Assembly (NCBI GenBank): GCA_030680295.1
Contig: JAUXVU010000023.1
Span: 62,001 to 126,000 of the forward strand
Direction: 5' to 3'
DNA from: Moraxellaceae bacterium
Lineage (GTDB): Bacteria; Pseudomonadota; Gammaproteobacteria; Pseudomonadales; Moraxellaceae
Length of the DNA: 64,000 bases
Part shown: positions 34,857-43,755 of the stretch, in pieces
Position numbering within the stretch: position 1 is the first letter of the stretch
How the letters are laid out: each line of letters starts with the position of its first letter
Translations under genes and position numbers: made by a program
Notes under the pieces: model-generated
Told to the model about the DNA's origin: nothing
Databases searched by the model: none
The model's input: the letters and a program-made list of their open reading frames with translations, nothing else

Positions 34857-35627
34857 ATGCAAGAGCCATTACAAGAAGAAGAACTCAATGAGTCGGATCC
34901 GAAGCCAGTACTTGTCCAAGATCTTTGGCTGGGGCTTCTTGAAAGCATCGTCAATAATTTCATTGACTTAGATGCCGACACTAAACGTGCTCTTAGCGAG
35001 CGTCAAGGCTTAGTCATTCGTGTTAAGACCGTTGACCCGTATGCTGTTTTTTATGCGCATATCACCTCGACCGGCATTGAACTCTCCAGTGAAAGCCTAG
35101 GTGTTGCCCGTGTTCGTATTTCTGGCTCCTTCTTGGGGCTGATGGGCGCATTAGTTGGTGGGCACGGTGTTGGGCCCAGAGGACGCTTGCAAATTTGGGG
35201 TGAGCGCGAACAAGCTGACTGGATTCGCAGCACATTGCGTAAGTTTAATTTGCGTACTTCTGCTCAACGTTGGCTAAGGTCTCACGTCAATATCACTGAA
35301 CTCTGGCAAAAAGTTCGCCATAACGATCCATCTTGGATTAGCGACTTAATGCCCATGCCCGCCATGCTTAAGGAAGCGTTGCTAGAAATTCGCGCTCTAC
35401 AAAGCCAATTAGCAGAGCAGCAAGTGGCATGGCTGGCACAGCAGGCCGCATGGCAAAGTCAACGGCGCTGGGACATCGTGATTATTTTGACAGTATTGAC
35501 TGCACTAGTGCTTAGTTTATTGCCAGGTGTCGATATCCGTGAACGACTGCATGGCTTAAGTAGCGAGCATATCTTATGGGTGGTAATGGCCTTTACGGTT
35601 ATCAGCACTCGTTTTTGGCGGCGCTAG
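34857..35627 (+). CDS. SCP2/UbiJ-like domain protein with C-terminal TM segments
   Basis: A 256-aa protein I cannot assign to a named family. Residues about 25-125 resemble the sterol-carrier/UbiJ lipid-binding fold (RVRISGSFLGLMGALVGG...GRLQIWGEREQADWIRSTLRKF). Then comes a helical Gln/Ala-rich segment (LRALQSQLAEQQVAWLAQQ) and two hydrophobic helices (IVIILTVLTALVLSLLPGV and ILWVVMAFTVIST). It therefore looks like a lipid-binding domain held at the inner membrane. UbiJ itself has no membrane segment. It is divergent from DUF445 and the phasin. Confidence 0.7.
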   Translation: MQEPLQEEELNESDPKPVLVQDLWLGLLESIVNNFIDLDADTKRALSERQGLVIRVKTVDPYAVFYAHITSTGIELSSESLGVARVRISGSFLGLMGALVGGHGVGPRGRLQIWGEREQADWIRSTLRKFNLRTSAQRWLRSHVNITELWQKVRHNDPSWISDLMPMPAMLKEALLEIRALQSQLAEQQVAWLAQQAAWQSQRRWDIVIILTVLTALVLSLLPGVDIRERLHGLSSEHILWVVMAFTVISTRFWRR

Positions 35628-35651
35628 AGCACGCTAGACCGCCACATTATA

Positions 35652-35927
35652 TTAACGTTTGCGATTAAACACGGCTTGCAGACTATCGGTAATGACACTA
35701 GGCGCACGTCGTGAGGCAAGACCAATATCGTTTTGCTGTACTTCCGACATCGCCTCAATGATTGCACGCTTGACGCGAACATCAACCGTCCGAGCAATTG
35801 ACTCATGCAAGTCGTCGAGTTGCTTTTCCCATAGTGGAGCACCCTGACGCTTTAACCACCAACGGACCAAAATCAACGTAAACAAACTTGATAACATTGC
35901 TGTTAACAATAACTGCAGTAAAAACAT
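35652..35927 (-). CDS. hypothetical single-TM protein
   Basis: A 91-aa protein from ATG 35927, which has AGGA six bases upstream and avoids overlap with sixA; a longer reading to 35978 would overlap it. One N-terminal membrane helix (FLLQLLLTAMLSSLFTLILVRWW) is followed by a charged cytosolic helix (LDDLHESIARTVDVRVKRAIIEAM). It is downstream of sixA by 23 nt and probably in the gpsA-sixA transcript. Family not recognised. Confidence 0.7.
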   Translation of the reverse strand: MFLLQLLLTAMLSSLFTLILVRWWLKRQGAPLWEKQLDDLHESIARTVDVRVKRAIIEAMSEVQQNDIGLASRRAPSVITDSLQAVFNRKR

Positions 35928-35950
35928 AAGAATTCCTGACTCTGCCAACC

Positions 35951-36469
35951 TTATAAACGTGGCAATAATGAACGCCACTCCGAGCCTTGACGGCCTTCCT
36001 CCGCAACAAAACTTGCACCAATACGCCCCAAGCCTGGCGCCAATACCTCAGCTTCAATAATTCTTACTTCAGCCAAGGAGAAGGCATCACCCACCGACAT
36101 AACACCTTCTTGCAACCAACAGCTTAGTGATGCGATCAATGGCATATGAGTTACCACAATTAACTCATCAATATTGTCACGAAAAGCCATAGCAATAGCC
36201 TGCTCGGCACGAACAATATCGGCATCTGGCAAGAAAGCCGAATCAATTGTTGCCTCAGGCAAGTTTAACGATTGCTGGACAACTAAAGCAGTTTGCCTTG
36301 CTCGCAACAAAGGACTGGTAATAATGCGTGCAGGTGCTGCTACCTGACCACACAACCAGTCTGCGGAGGCAAGCGCCTGCTCCCAACCAAGTTCAGTTAA
36401 ATTGCGCAAACTATCATCCGCTGCCTCTACCTCAGCTTCGGCATGTCGTAGCAAATATAAACGTATCAA
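35951..36469 (-). CDS. sixA: phosphohistidine phosphatase SixA
   Basis: A 172-aa histidine phosphatase. The catalytic RHG motif is YLLRHAEAE near residue 8, with RxxQTA (LLRARQTALVVQQ) and a second His in VVTHMPL. SixA removes phosphate from His of phosphotransfer (HPt) domains and is often encoded next to gpsA. Its start overlaps the gpsA stop by 4 nt. The E. coli protein is 161 aa, so the length fits. Confidence 0.9.
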   Translation of the reverse strand: MIRLYLLRHAEAEVEAADDSLRNLTELGWEQALASADWLCGQVAAPARIITSPLLRARQTALVVQQSLNLPEATIDSAFLPDADIVRAEQAIAMAFRDNIDELIVVTHMPLIASLSCWLQEGVMSVGDAFSLAEVRIIEAEVLAPGLGRIGASFVAEEGRQGSEWRSLLPRL

Positions 36470-37497
36470 GAGGCATCACCTGGTTTTGGCAATACAAACT
36501 CCACATCACTGCTCTGACTGGCCAACATCATCGCCAACACCACATCATACAAGCTTCGGCCATTGAAAATAATCTCATACAAACCACTCACCAACGGCAT
36601 ACGAATACCTAACTCATCGGCTTTATGCTTCACCATTTGGATGGTATTAATACCTTCAGCAGTTTGTTCTAAATCTTCTACGACATCTTCTAAAGACTGG
36701 CCTTGGCCAATCGCAAAACCAACTTGATAGTTGCGACTTAAAGACGACGAGCAAGTAGCAATCAAATCACCCACACCCGCCAAGCCTAAAAAGGTCAATG
36801 GATTAGCGCCTAGGTGTACAGCAAACCGACTCATCTCAGCCAGTGAACGCGTCAACAACATGGCCCGAGTATTTTCACCAAGGTTGTGTGCCGCCGCCAT
36901 GCCCGAGGCCACAGCATAAATGTTCTTTAATGCACCACTAAGCTCTACACCGTAGACATCGGTATTAGAAAACACCCGAAAAAACGTACATGACAACACC
37001 GCATGAACAGTATCGCGCAAGGCTTCATCAGGGCTGGCAATAACGGTACCAGCAATTTGTTTAGCCATGATTTCACGTGCCAAATTAGGACCACTTAACA
37101 CGCCAATGCGATCAATACCGGACTCTTCTCGCAGAATTTCACTCATTAAAGCAAAGTTAGCACGCTCAATGCCTTTGGTGGTGCTCACTAGCATTTGTTC
37201 AGGGCGCAGAGCAGGTTTTGCAGCCTGTAACACACTACGAAATGCCTTACTGGGAATAGAAACAAAAATAATATCCGCCTGTCCCACCACCGCTTGTAAA
37301 TCATCGCTAAATTGCAGCGATGGATCCAATGGAAAGCCAGGCAGATAACGGGTGTTTTCTTGTTTTTCGCGCATATCAGCAAGTTGCTGCGGATCACGCA
37401 ACCACAACGTAGTGGGGTGACCATTTGATGCGGCTAAGTTTGCGATGACCGTGCCAAAACTACCACCGCCTAACACCGCAACATTGAATGACAACAT
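36466..37497 (-). CDS. gpsA: glycerol-3-phosphate dehydrogenase [NAD(P)+]
   Basis: Makes sn-glycerol 3-phosphate for phospholipid synthesis. The product is 343 aa from ATG 37497, with AAAGGA eight bases upstream; the in-frame ATG at 37518 adds only MRLKDSF. The NAD(P) loop is AVLGGGSFGTVIANLAAS, and the catalytic lysine lies in VELSGALKNIYAVASG. The GVGDLIATCSSSLSRNYQVG signature is complete. It is coupled to sixA. Confidence 0.96.
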   Translation of the reverse strand: MLSFNVAVLGGGSFGTVIANLAASNGHPTTLWLRDPQQLADMREKQENTRYLPGFPLDPSLQFSDDLQAVVGQADIIFVSIPSKAFRSVLQAAKPALRPEQMLVSTTKGIERANFALMSEILREESGIDRIGVLSGPNLAREIMAKQIAGTVIASPDEALRDTVHAVLSCTFFRVFSNTDVYGVELSGALKNIYAVASGMAAAHNLGENTRAMLLTRSLAEMSRFAVHLGANPLTFLGLAGVGDLIATCSSSLSRNYQVGFAIGQGQSLEDVVEDLEQTAEGINTIQMVKHKADELGIRMPLVSGLYEIIFNGRSLYDVVLAMMLASQSSDVEFVLPKPGDAS

Positions 37498-37584
37498 GAA
37501 AGAGTCCTTTAGACGCACTTGGCTAGAGCAGCCAAAACCTGATTATACCGACGACGCTGAACTGACCAACACTTTCTGTCGGAC

Positions 37585-37615
37585 AAAAAAGCCGAGACAA
37601 TGCTCGGCTTTTTTA
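37585..37615 (-). terminator. intrinsic terminator between htpG and gpsA
   Basis: AAAAGCCGAG-ACAATG-CTCGGCTTTT with T-runs on both strands. It ends htpG and separates it from the gpsA-sixA unit. Confidence 0.9.
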
Positions 37616-37628
37616 TTCTGGCGAGAAA

Positions 37629-39527
37629 TTAAGCTTGCAACAGTCGCTGAATACGGCGCACATAGGCTGCTGGATCTTCCAATTGTCCACCTTCCGCCAG
37701 TGCGGCTTGATCTAGCAATACTGCTGCCAAGTCTGCAAATCGAGCCTCATCACCTTCATTCGCCAATTGATTAATCAACGAATGTGTTGGGTTGATTTCC
37801 AAAATTGGCTTCACATCTGGCAGCTTTTGCCCTGCGGCCTCCATCAGTTGTCGCATCTGTAGACCAGGATCAAAGGCATCAAGAACTAAACAGGTTGGTG
37901 ACTCACTCAGACGATTGGTCACACGTACTTCTTTCACCCGCTCGCCCAAGGATTGCTTCAAGCGCTCAACCAGAGCCGTGGCTTGCTGGGTTTGTTCCTC
38001 ACTGACCGCTGGCTCGGTGTCTTCAGCACCGTTAATAGCAGACAGATCAACTTCACCCTTACCAATGTGTTGGAACGACTTGCCATCAAACTCACGCAGA
38101 TAACTCATCATCCATTCATCAATACGATCCACCAGCAACAGCACTTCAACGCCCTTCTTGCGGAACAACTCTAAATGAGGGCTCTGGCTGGCTGTGGTGT
38201 AGTTATCAGCTGTCAGGAAATAAATGGTGTTCTGCCCTTCTTTCATACGGGCAACATAATCGGCCAACGCAACAGAAGCCGATTGGTCATCACTGGCTGT
38301 TGACGCAAAACGCAGCAGCTTGGCAATTTTTTCCTGATTGCTGCTGTCTTCCGCCAAACCTTCTTTTAACACCTGACCAAACATGGCATAGAACTTGGCA
38401 TACGCTTCCTTGTCATCCGCCAACTTGGTAATCATATCTAGGGCCCGCTTGGTTAACGCTGACTTCATCGAATCAATCACATCCGATGACTGCAACAGCT
38501 CACGCGATACGTTTAATGGCAAGTCATTGGAGTCAATTACGCCCTTGATAAAGCGCAGGTATAGCGGCATAAACTGCTCAGCATCATCCATGATGAAAAC
38601 ACGCTGAACATACAGCTTTAATCCACGCACACCCTCACGCTGATATAAATCAAACGGCGCACGACCCGGCACATACAACAGTGAGGTGTACTCTAACTTG
38701 CCCTCAACTTTATTATGGCTCCAAGTCAGTGGATCCTCAAAGTCATGGGCAATATGTTTGTAAAACGCTTTATATTCGTCATCTTTAATTTCAGTACGTG
38801 GGCGCGACCACAGTGCTTTAGCTTGGTTAACCACTTCATACGCCGCTACTTCATCTTCTTTTTCAGCAGGCGCTTTCAAATGCACTGGCAAGGCAATGTG
38901 TTCGGCATATTTATGAATGATATTGCGAACCCGCCAGCTGTCAGCAAACTCACGCGAGGCCTCACGCAGATGTAAGGTAATAGTAGTGCCACGAGCTACT
39001 TGCTCAATGGTTTCAACACTAAACTCACCTGTGCCTTCTGATTCCCAACGCACACCTTCAGCTGCGGTGGTATCAGCACGACGAGTAGTCAGCACTACCT
39101 TATCTGCCACCACAAACGCTGAATAAAAGCCCACACCAAACTGGCCAATTAACTGAGAGTCTTTTTTCTCGTCACCGGTCAGGTTTTTCATAAACTCGGA
39201 AGTACCAGAACGTGCAATGGTGCCCAAGTTTTGAATCACTTCATCACGGCTCATGCCAATGCCATTGTCACGCAGTGTCAACGTACCGGCATCCTGATCA
39301 ACATCAATCCAAATGCCTAACTCGGCATCATCAGCCAGCAGCTCTTGCCTTGATAAAGCCTCAAAGCGCAGTTTGTCGGCGGCATCTGAAGCGTTAGAAA
39401 TTAGCTCACGTAAAAAGATTTCTGGGTTGCTATACAGCGAATGAATCATTAAGTGCAGTAACTTCGAGACTTCAGTTTGAAAGCCCATGGTTTCTTTTTG
39501 TGGGGCTAGCGATTCTTGCATGGTCAT
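37629..39527 (-). CDS. htpG: molecular chaperone HtpG (Hsp90)
   Basis: Hsp90-family chaperone of 632 aa. The GHKL ATP site is complete: [22 protein letters not shown] and [13 protein letters not shown]. The middle domain has [35 protein letters not shown], and the C-terminal dimer domain ends in RIQRLLQA. It is a monocistronic unit flanked by an intrinsic terminator downstream and a sigma-32-like promoter upstream. Confidence 0.98.
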   Translation of the reverse strand: MTMQESLAPQKETMGFQTEVSKLLHLMIHSLYSNPEIFLRELISNASDAADKLRFEALSRQELLADDAELGIWIDVDQDAGTLTLRDNGIGMSRDEVIQNLGTIARSGTSEFMKNLTGDEKKDSQLIGQFGVGFYSAFVVADKVVLTTRRADTTAAEGVRWESEGTGEFSVETIEQVARGTTITLHLREASREFADSWRVRNIIHKYAEHIALPVHLKAPAEKEDEVAAYEVVNQAKALWSRPRTEIKDDEYKAFYKHIAHDFEDPLTWSHNKVEGKLEYTSLLYVPGRAPFDLYQREGVRGLKLYVQRVFIMDDAEQFMPLYLRFIKGVIDSNDLPLNVSRELLQSSDVIDSMKSALTKRALDMITKLADDKEAYAKFYAMFGQVLKEGLAEDSSNQEKIAKLLRFASTASDDQSASVALADYVARMKEGQNTIYFLTADNYTTASQSPHLELFRKKGVEVLLLVDRIDEWMMSYLREFDGKSFQHIGKGEVDLSAINGAEDTEPAVSEEQTQQATALVERLKQSLGERVKEVRVTNRLSESPTCLVLDAFDPGLQMRQLMEAAGQKLPDVKPILEINPTHSLINQLANEGDEARFADLAAVLLDQAALAEGGQLEDPAAYVRRIQRLLQA

Positions 39528-39565
39528 AAGTATTCCTCATCGTCATTCATCAACACCAGTTGGTG

Positions 39566-39594
39566 ATATGGGTACGCCAAGACAGAATCTCAAG
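39566..39594 (-). promoter_or_regulatory. sigma-32 (heat-shock) promoter for htpG
   Basis: On the minus strand, CTTGAG (39594-39589) and ACCCATAT (39573-39566) are separated by 15 nt. This matches the RpoH consensus CTTGAA / CCCCATNT in 5 of 6 and 6 of 7 fixed positions. The implied start site is about 30 nt before the htpG ATG. It fits the known heat-shock control of htpG. Confidence 0.75.
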
Positions 39595-39709
39595 ACCTGC
39601 CGTTGGTCGTTTTTTTTATTCATGCGCTGTTGCGTTCCAATCTGTTCAGCATAGACTGGGAAAGCCCGGCACATTGGTGCGGGACATAATAATGAAAGAG
39701 GACTCCTTC

Positions 39710-40195
39710 ATGACAATGAAAAAATTACTTGTTGCCGCCGTCATTGCTAGCACCAGCACATTTGCCATGGCCGACCAAGATGTAGGTTGCGGCGTTGGTA
39801 CCATTATTTGGGCAGGCCAATCAGGCTTGGTACCTAAAGTTTTAGCAGCTACTACTAACGGTACTTTTGGTAACCAAACCTTTGGCATATCCACAGGCAC
39901 CTTGGGCTGCCAACAAGGTGGCGTCATTACTTCTCGCGTTCGTTTGTCCATGTACACGGGCTCTAACATTGAGCGCTTAGCGCGTGACATGTCAGTTGGC
40001 CAAGGTGAAAGCCTAAATGTGCTGGCTGACTTAATGGGCATTGCTGAGCAAGACCGCCCGGTTTTCTTCCAAGCCACACGTGACAACTTTGGACAAATTT
40101 TTGCCCCAAGCAACACCACAGCAGGCCAAGTGCTCGATTCATTGCAAGCAGTGATGAGCGATAATGAACAGCTAGCTGTCTACGTAAAAGCCTAA
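39710..40195 (+). CDS. DUF3015 family secreted protein
   Basis: A 161-aa protein from ATG 39710 with AGAGGA upstream. The signal peptide is MTMKKLLVAAVIASTSTFAMA; the mature start DQDVGCGVGTIIWAGQSGL and GCQQGGVI are the DUF3015 hallmarks, including the conserved cysteines. Periplasmic; function unknown. The longer reading from 39560 lacks a signal peptide at its start and is rejected. DUF4105 follows downstream, a pairing I recall from other Pseudomonadales, but an intrinsic terminator stands between them. Confidence 0.9.
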   Translation: MTMKKLLVAAVIASTSTFAMADQDVGCGVGTIIWAGQSGLVPKVLAATTNGTFGNQTFGISTGTLGCQQGGVITSRVRLSMYTGSNIERLARDMSVGQGESLNVLADLMGIAEQDRPVFFQATRDNFGQIFAPSNTTAGQVLDSLQAVMSDNEQLAVYVKA

Positions 40196-40214
40196 GCGTC
40201 ATTGCTCTCTACTT

Positions 40215-40241
40215 AAAAAGCCCTGTTCGCAGGGCTTTTTT
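40215..40241 (+). terminator. intrinsic terminator after the DUF3015 gene
   Basis: AAAAAGCCCT-GTTCGC-AGGGCTTTTTT. It lies 20 nt after the DUF3015 stop and only about 25 nt before the DUF4105 start. Confidence 0.9.
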
Positions 40242-40265
40242 CTGTTTATGGATGTAGTTTGCTCT

Positions 40266-42029
40266 ATGCGACCCTATTTTACCCTAGCCACTTTCTTGCT
40301 GAGCCTGTCTCTCACTGCTCCCGTTCAGGCAGATGACCTATATTGGCAAAAGCTCATTCGTAATGACCAGTCTGCTAACACACAAGTCGACATATTATTG
40401 GCGGCGGCACAACAGCAAGACTTAACAACACCCGATACACATCTTCGCTGTCGCTTCCCTGCCCGTTATGCTTGGCTACAGACGAAATATCCAGAACAAA
40501 CACAAAATTGGCCAGAGCAGCCCTGCCCAGCATTAAACCAATGGTTAAAAGACCTTGATACCAACCAAATCACCTTGGTTTTTGCTAGTGATTACCTAAA
40601 TAACCCATCATCAATGTTTGGCCATACTTTGTTACGGTTAGATTCACGTCAACACAGTGACGATGTTCGTCTACTGTCTTATGCCATTAATTACTCAGCG
40701 CAAACCAACACTACTAACGGCCTTGAGTTTGCTTGGAAAGGTCTGACTGGTGGCTACCCTGGTGCATTTTCACTCCTGCCCTATTATGAAAAAGTTAAAG
40801 AGTACAATGACTGGGAAAGTCGCGACTTATGGGAGTACGAACTTAGTTTTGAGCAAGAAGAAGTTAATAGGCTGCAACTGGTGTATTGGGAATGGCGCGA
40901 ATTCACCTCACCTTATTATTTCTTTACTCGTAACTGCTCCTATGAACTGCTAGGCCTACTTGAGATGGCCCAGCCTAGCTTGGATTTACAGTCACGCTTT
41001 AACTGGCACGCTATGCCTACAGATACATTACGCGCGGTATTGGATCAACCAAACCTACTAAAGCGCATCACTTATCGTGCCGCGAGTGGCACAAAATTAG
41101 AGGCCGCAGCAAGACGCAATAGTCGACAAGTTAATCGGCAGGCGTTGGCACTTAGCCAACAGGGTGCATTCACTCAAGATTTAACACCTACAGAACAAGC
41201 ACAAGCGCTTGAGGCTGCCTATGACGATTTATATACACGTCATGTAAATCACAAAGCCGATGCCGAGGCTCCGACAAGGCTTCGCCAGTTGCTAACACAA
41301 CGCAGCATGCTTGATGTACAAGACCAACGCATTGAGCCTGTCGCACCGACTGTGGAACCTTCACAAGGCCATGGCACAGGACGTTGGTCAGTCGGTGTGG
41401 GCCATGATCACGAGACCTTCGCCACATTACGCTTTCGTCCCGCTTACCATGACTGGTTAGACCCCAGTGGTGGCTATCGCACTGGCGCCGGTATTAGCTT
41501 TTTAGATGTTGCACTACGTGCGGGACCCAGTGGGCTAAAAGTGGAAGAAGCCACCATCGTTGGCATTGACTCCTTAGCGCCGGCCAACAGCCTTCATATG
41601 CCAACATCATGGTCAGTACGCTTAGGTGTGGACCGCGCGCTCACTGACCGTGATGACGACACACGCCACAGCATGACTGTCTTAGAAGGTGGTGCTGGCT
41701 TAGCCGCTTGGGTATTTGGCGCACTTTGTTACGGCCAAAACCATGGCGACCTCCGCGGCAGCCAAAGCCTAGACAAAGGATATGAGGTTGGCATTGGTGC
41801 TCGGTTCGGTTGTATCGGCCAAATCGGTCAGAGTATGCCGGAGACTTGGCGCTGGAGTGTGGAAACACGCCCAATGTACCGCCTGCCCGATAACGGCTGG
41901 AGCCATGAACTTCGTATGGGCCTGCAACGCAACTTGAATGCTGAAAACGCATTACGGGTTGAGGGTCGTCAGTATTGGCGAGAACAGAGCCAAAGCGTAC
42001 TTAGCTTAAGTTGGCTGCACTATTTCTAG
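40266..42029 (+). CDS. DUF4105 (Lnb N-terminal periplasmic) domain protein
   Basis: A 587-aa exported protein from ATG 40266 (MRPYFTLATFLLSLSLTAPVQA signal peptide); an ATG six codons earlier is also possible. The N-terminal half has the DUF4105/Lnb signatures DYLNNPSSMFGHTLLRLDS, YAINYSAQTN and TRNCSYELLGLLE (a Cys/His-rich papain-like arrangement). The C-terminal 230 residues are beta-rich (RWSVGVGHDHETFATLRFRPAYHDWLDPSGG...) and end in SWLHYF with a terminal Phe, as in an outer-membrane barrel. Probably an outer-membrane-associated hydrolase; substrate unknown. Confidence 0.87.
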   Translation: MRPYFTLATFLLSLSLTAPVQADDLYWQKLIRNDQSANTQVDILLAAAQQQDLTTPDTHLRCRFPARYAWLQTKYPEQTQNWPEQPCPALNQWLKDLDTNQITLVFASDYLNNPSSMFGHTLLRLDSRQHSDDVRLLSYAINYSAQTNTTNGLEFAWKGLTGGYPGAFSLLPYYEKVKEYNDWESRDLWEYELSFEQEEVNRLQLVYWEWREFTSPYYFFTRNCSYELLGLLEMAQPSLDLQSRFNWHAMPTDTLRAVLDQPNLLKRITYRAASGTKLEAAARRNSRQVNRQALALSQQGAFTQDLTPTEQAQALEAAYDDLYTRHVNHKADAEAPTRLRQLLTQRSMLDVQDQRIEPVAPTVEPSQGHGTGRWSVGVGHDHETFATLRFRPAYHDWLDPSGGYRTGAGISFLDVALRAGPSGLKVEEATIVGIDSLAPANSLHMPTSWSVRLGVDRALTDRDDDTRHSMTVLEGGAGLAAWVFGALCYGQNHGDLRGSQSLDKGYEVGIGARFGCIGQIGQSMPETWRWSVETRPMYRLPDNGWSHELRMGLQRNLNAENALRVEGRQYWREQSQSVLSLSWLHYF

Positions 42030-42115
42030 ATGGGTTCTAGACTGGTTTTAGATTAAGCAGAGATCGGCTACCATTACCTACCGGCACCGTTGCCATTTAT
42101 TAGAAGGTTATAAAC

Positions 42116-42598
42116 ATGCAGATTGCTCAAGACAGCGTTGCGCTGATCGATTACACCCTCACCAACGACAATGGCGATGTTATCGACAGCTCCGCTGGTG
42201 GCGAACCATTGGCTTACCTCCATGGTCACCACAATATCATTCCTGGCTTGGAAAAGGCGCTGCTGGGCAAAGCCGTTGGTGATAGCTTAAAAGTAAGTAT
42301 TGAACCAGCCGAAGGCTATGGTGAGTTCAACCCCGAGCTGATGGAAGTAGTTCCGCGCCACTTATTTGCCGGTGTTGACGACATTCAAGCGGGCATGCAG
42401 TTCCAAGCACAAACCGCACAAGGCATGCAGGTTATTACGGTAGCCGCTGTTGAAGGCGACAACATCACCGTTAATGGCAACCATCCTTTAGCCGGTCAAA
42501 CATTACATTTTGATGTGACTGTGAAAGAAGTCCGTGCTGCTTCAGAAGAAGAATTGGCCCATGGCCATGTGCATGGCATTGGTGGACATCACCACTAA
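42116..42598 (+). CDS. FKBP-type peptidyl-prolyl isomerase, SlyD-like
   Basis: A 160-aa protein with an FKBP domain carrying the insert-in-flap chaperone domain, as in SlyD: VALIDYTLTNDNGDVIDSS, LAYLHGHHNIIPGLEKALLGKAVGD, then the IF domain, then HPLAGQTLHFDVTVKEV. The C-terminus is His-rich (HGHVHGIGGHHH), likely binding Ni or other divalent metal. Cytosolic. The E. coli tail is longer and also Cys-rich. The gene is monocistronic and ends in a strong terminator. Confidence 0.93.
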   Translation: MQIAQDSVALIDYTLTNDNGDVIDSSAGGEPLAYLHGHHNIIPGLEKALLGKAVGDSLKVSIEPAEGYGEFNPELMEVVPRHLFAGVDDIQAGMQFQAQTAQGMQVITVAAVEGDNITVNGNHPLAGQTLHFDVTVKEVRAASEEELAHGHVHGIGGHHH

Positions 42599-42611
42599 GC
42601 GTTATTGCTAT

Positions 42612-42643
42612 AAAAAAGCCGGCTTTAAACGCCGGCTTTTTTA
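42612..42643 (+). terminator. bidirectional intrinsic terminator
   Basis: AAAAAAGCCGGC-TTTAAAC-GCCGGCTTTTTT with T-runs on both strands. It ends the SlyD-like gene; the convergent GNAT gene stop (42625) lies within the hairpin. Confidence 0.9.
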
Positions 42644-43755
42644 TATGGGCATGCCGCCTGTGCCGCCAACTGATAACGTTTCACCCCAACACGCTCACGC
42701 TGCAAAAAGTCTGCGACTGCTTGCTGCAAGCCAATGTGCTGAAAACGATGCCATGAGCTAGTCAGCACCGGCTCAAATCCACGAATAAGCTTATGCTCAC
42801 CCTGCGCGCCCGGATCAAAGCAGCTCAGACCCTGCTCAATGGCGTACTCAATGCCACGATAAAAGCACACCTCAAAATGCAATAGCGGTACATCTTCTAA
42901 TGCACCCCAATAGCGGCCATACAAGGTGTCATCAGCCACAATAAACAGCGCCATCGCAATCAGTTTCTGCTGTCTTTTCACCAATAAAACACGAACAAAC
43001 TGCCCCATGTTTTGGCACATCAGTGTAAAGAATTTAGGTGTCAAATACGGTCGTTGCCCACGCACAGCATAGGTATTGCTGTAGCAGCCATATACTTGGC
43101 TTAACAGCTCAGGGCTTAAATTATTACCGTCACACCATTCATAAGTTAAATCTAACAACGCCACTTTGCGCCGCTCTTGGCGAATTTTCTTACGCCTATC
43201 GGCAGTTAATACCGCCAGAAAATCATCAAAACTTTGGTAGTTTTGGTTGCGCCAATGAAACTGACAGTCATGCCGCATAAGCCAGCTAGCGTCTTTTGAC
43301 AGCAACGCATTATTGTCAGCACTGGTAAAGTTTATATGCCAACTGGATAGGCCTGCCAAAATAGGCAGGCTAGTTAACTGTGTCAGTAATAATTGCATGG
43401 CCACTGGCTGACCAAACACACGCGGCCCAGTAATAGGGCTAAAAGGCACCGCTGACAGCCACTTAGGGTAATAGGCTATGCCTGCGTTATAAGCCCCTTC
43501 AGCCCATGCTTGATCAAACACATACTCACCACGGGAGTGCTGCTTTAACCAGCCGGGCATGGCCGCACGCAGCGTATCATCATCAGCTAAAACCACGACA
43601 TGCGCAGGCATCCAACCGGTATTAGCTCCCACACAACCCGTTTGCTCCAAACCATACAAAAAAGCATGGCTCAAAAAGGGTTGTGTCACTGGCAACAAAC
43701 CATCCCATTGCTCGGGTGTGATATCGGCCAAGCTGTGAACTAACTCTACCCTCAT
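42625..43755 (-). CDS. GNAT/FemAB-like N-acetyltransferase (PF04339 type)
   Basis: A 376-aa protein of the family once named DUF482. Typical segments are PFLSHAFLYGLEQTGCVG, FSPITGPRVFG, YQSFDDFLAVLTADRRKKIRQERRKV and FDPGAQGEHKLIRGFEPV. It has two GNAT-like lobes as in FemAB ligases. The family is suggested to act in peptidoglycan or cell-envelope metabolism, but a substrate is not proven. It is transcribed after the alpha/beta hydrolase with a 4-nt overlap. Confidence 0.87.
   Translation of the reverse strand: MRVELVHSLADITPEQWDGLLPVTQPFLSHAFLYGLEQTGCVGANTGWMPAHVVVLADDDTLRAAMPGWLKQHSRGEYVFDQAWAEGAYNAGIAYYPKWLSAVPFSPITGPRVFGQPVAMQLLLTQLTSLPILAGLSSWHINFTSADNNALLSKDASWLMRHDCQFHWRNQNYQSFDDFLAVLTADRRKKIRQERRKVALLDLTYEWCDGNNLSPELLSQVYGCYSNTYAVRGQRPYLTPKFFTLMCQNMGQFVRVLLVKRQQKLIAMALFIVADDTLYGRYWGALEDVPLLHFEVCFYRGIEYAIEQGLSCFDPGAQGEHKLIRGFEPVLTSSWHRFQHIGLQQAVADFLQRERVGVKRYQLAAQAACPYKKAGV

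Noticed and set aside
39646-40119. 157-codon minus-strand open frame opposite DUF3015
   Set aside because: The plus-strand gene has a signal peptide, ribosome site and known family; the antisense frame has none.
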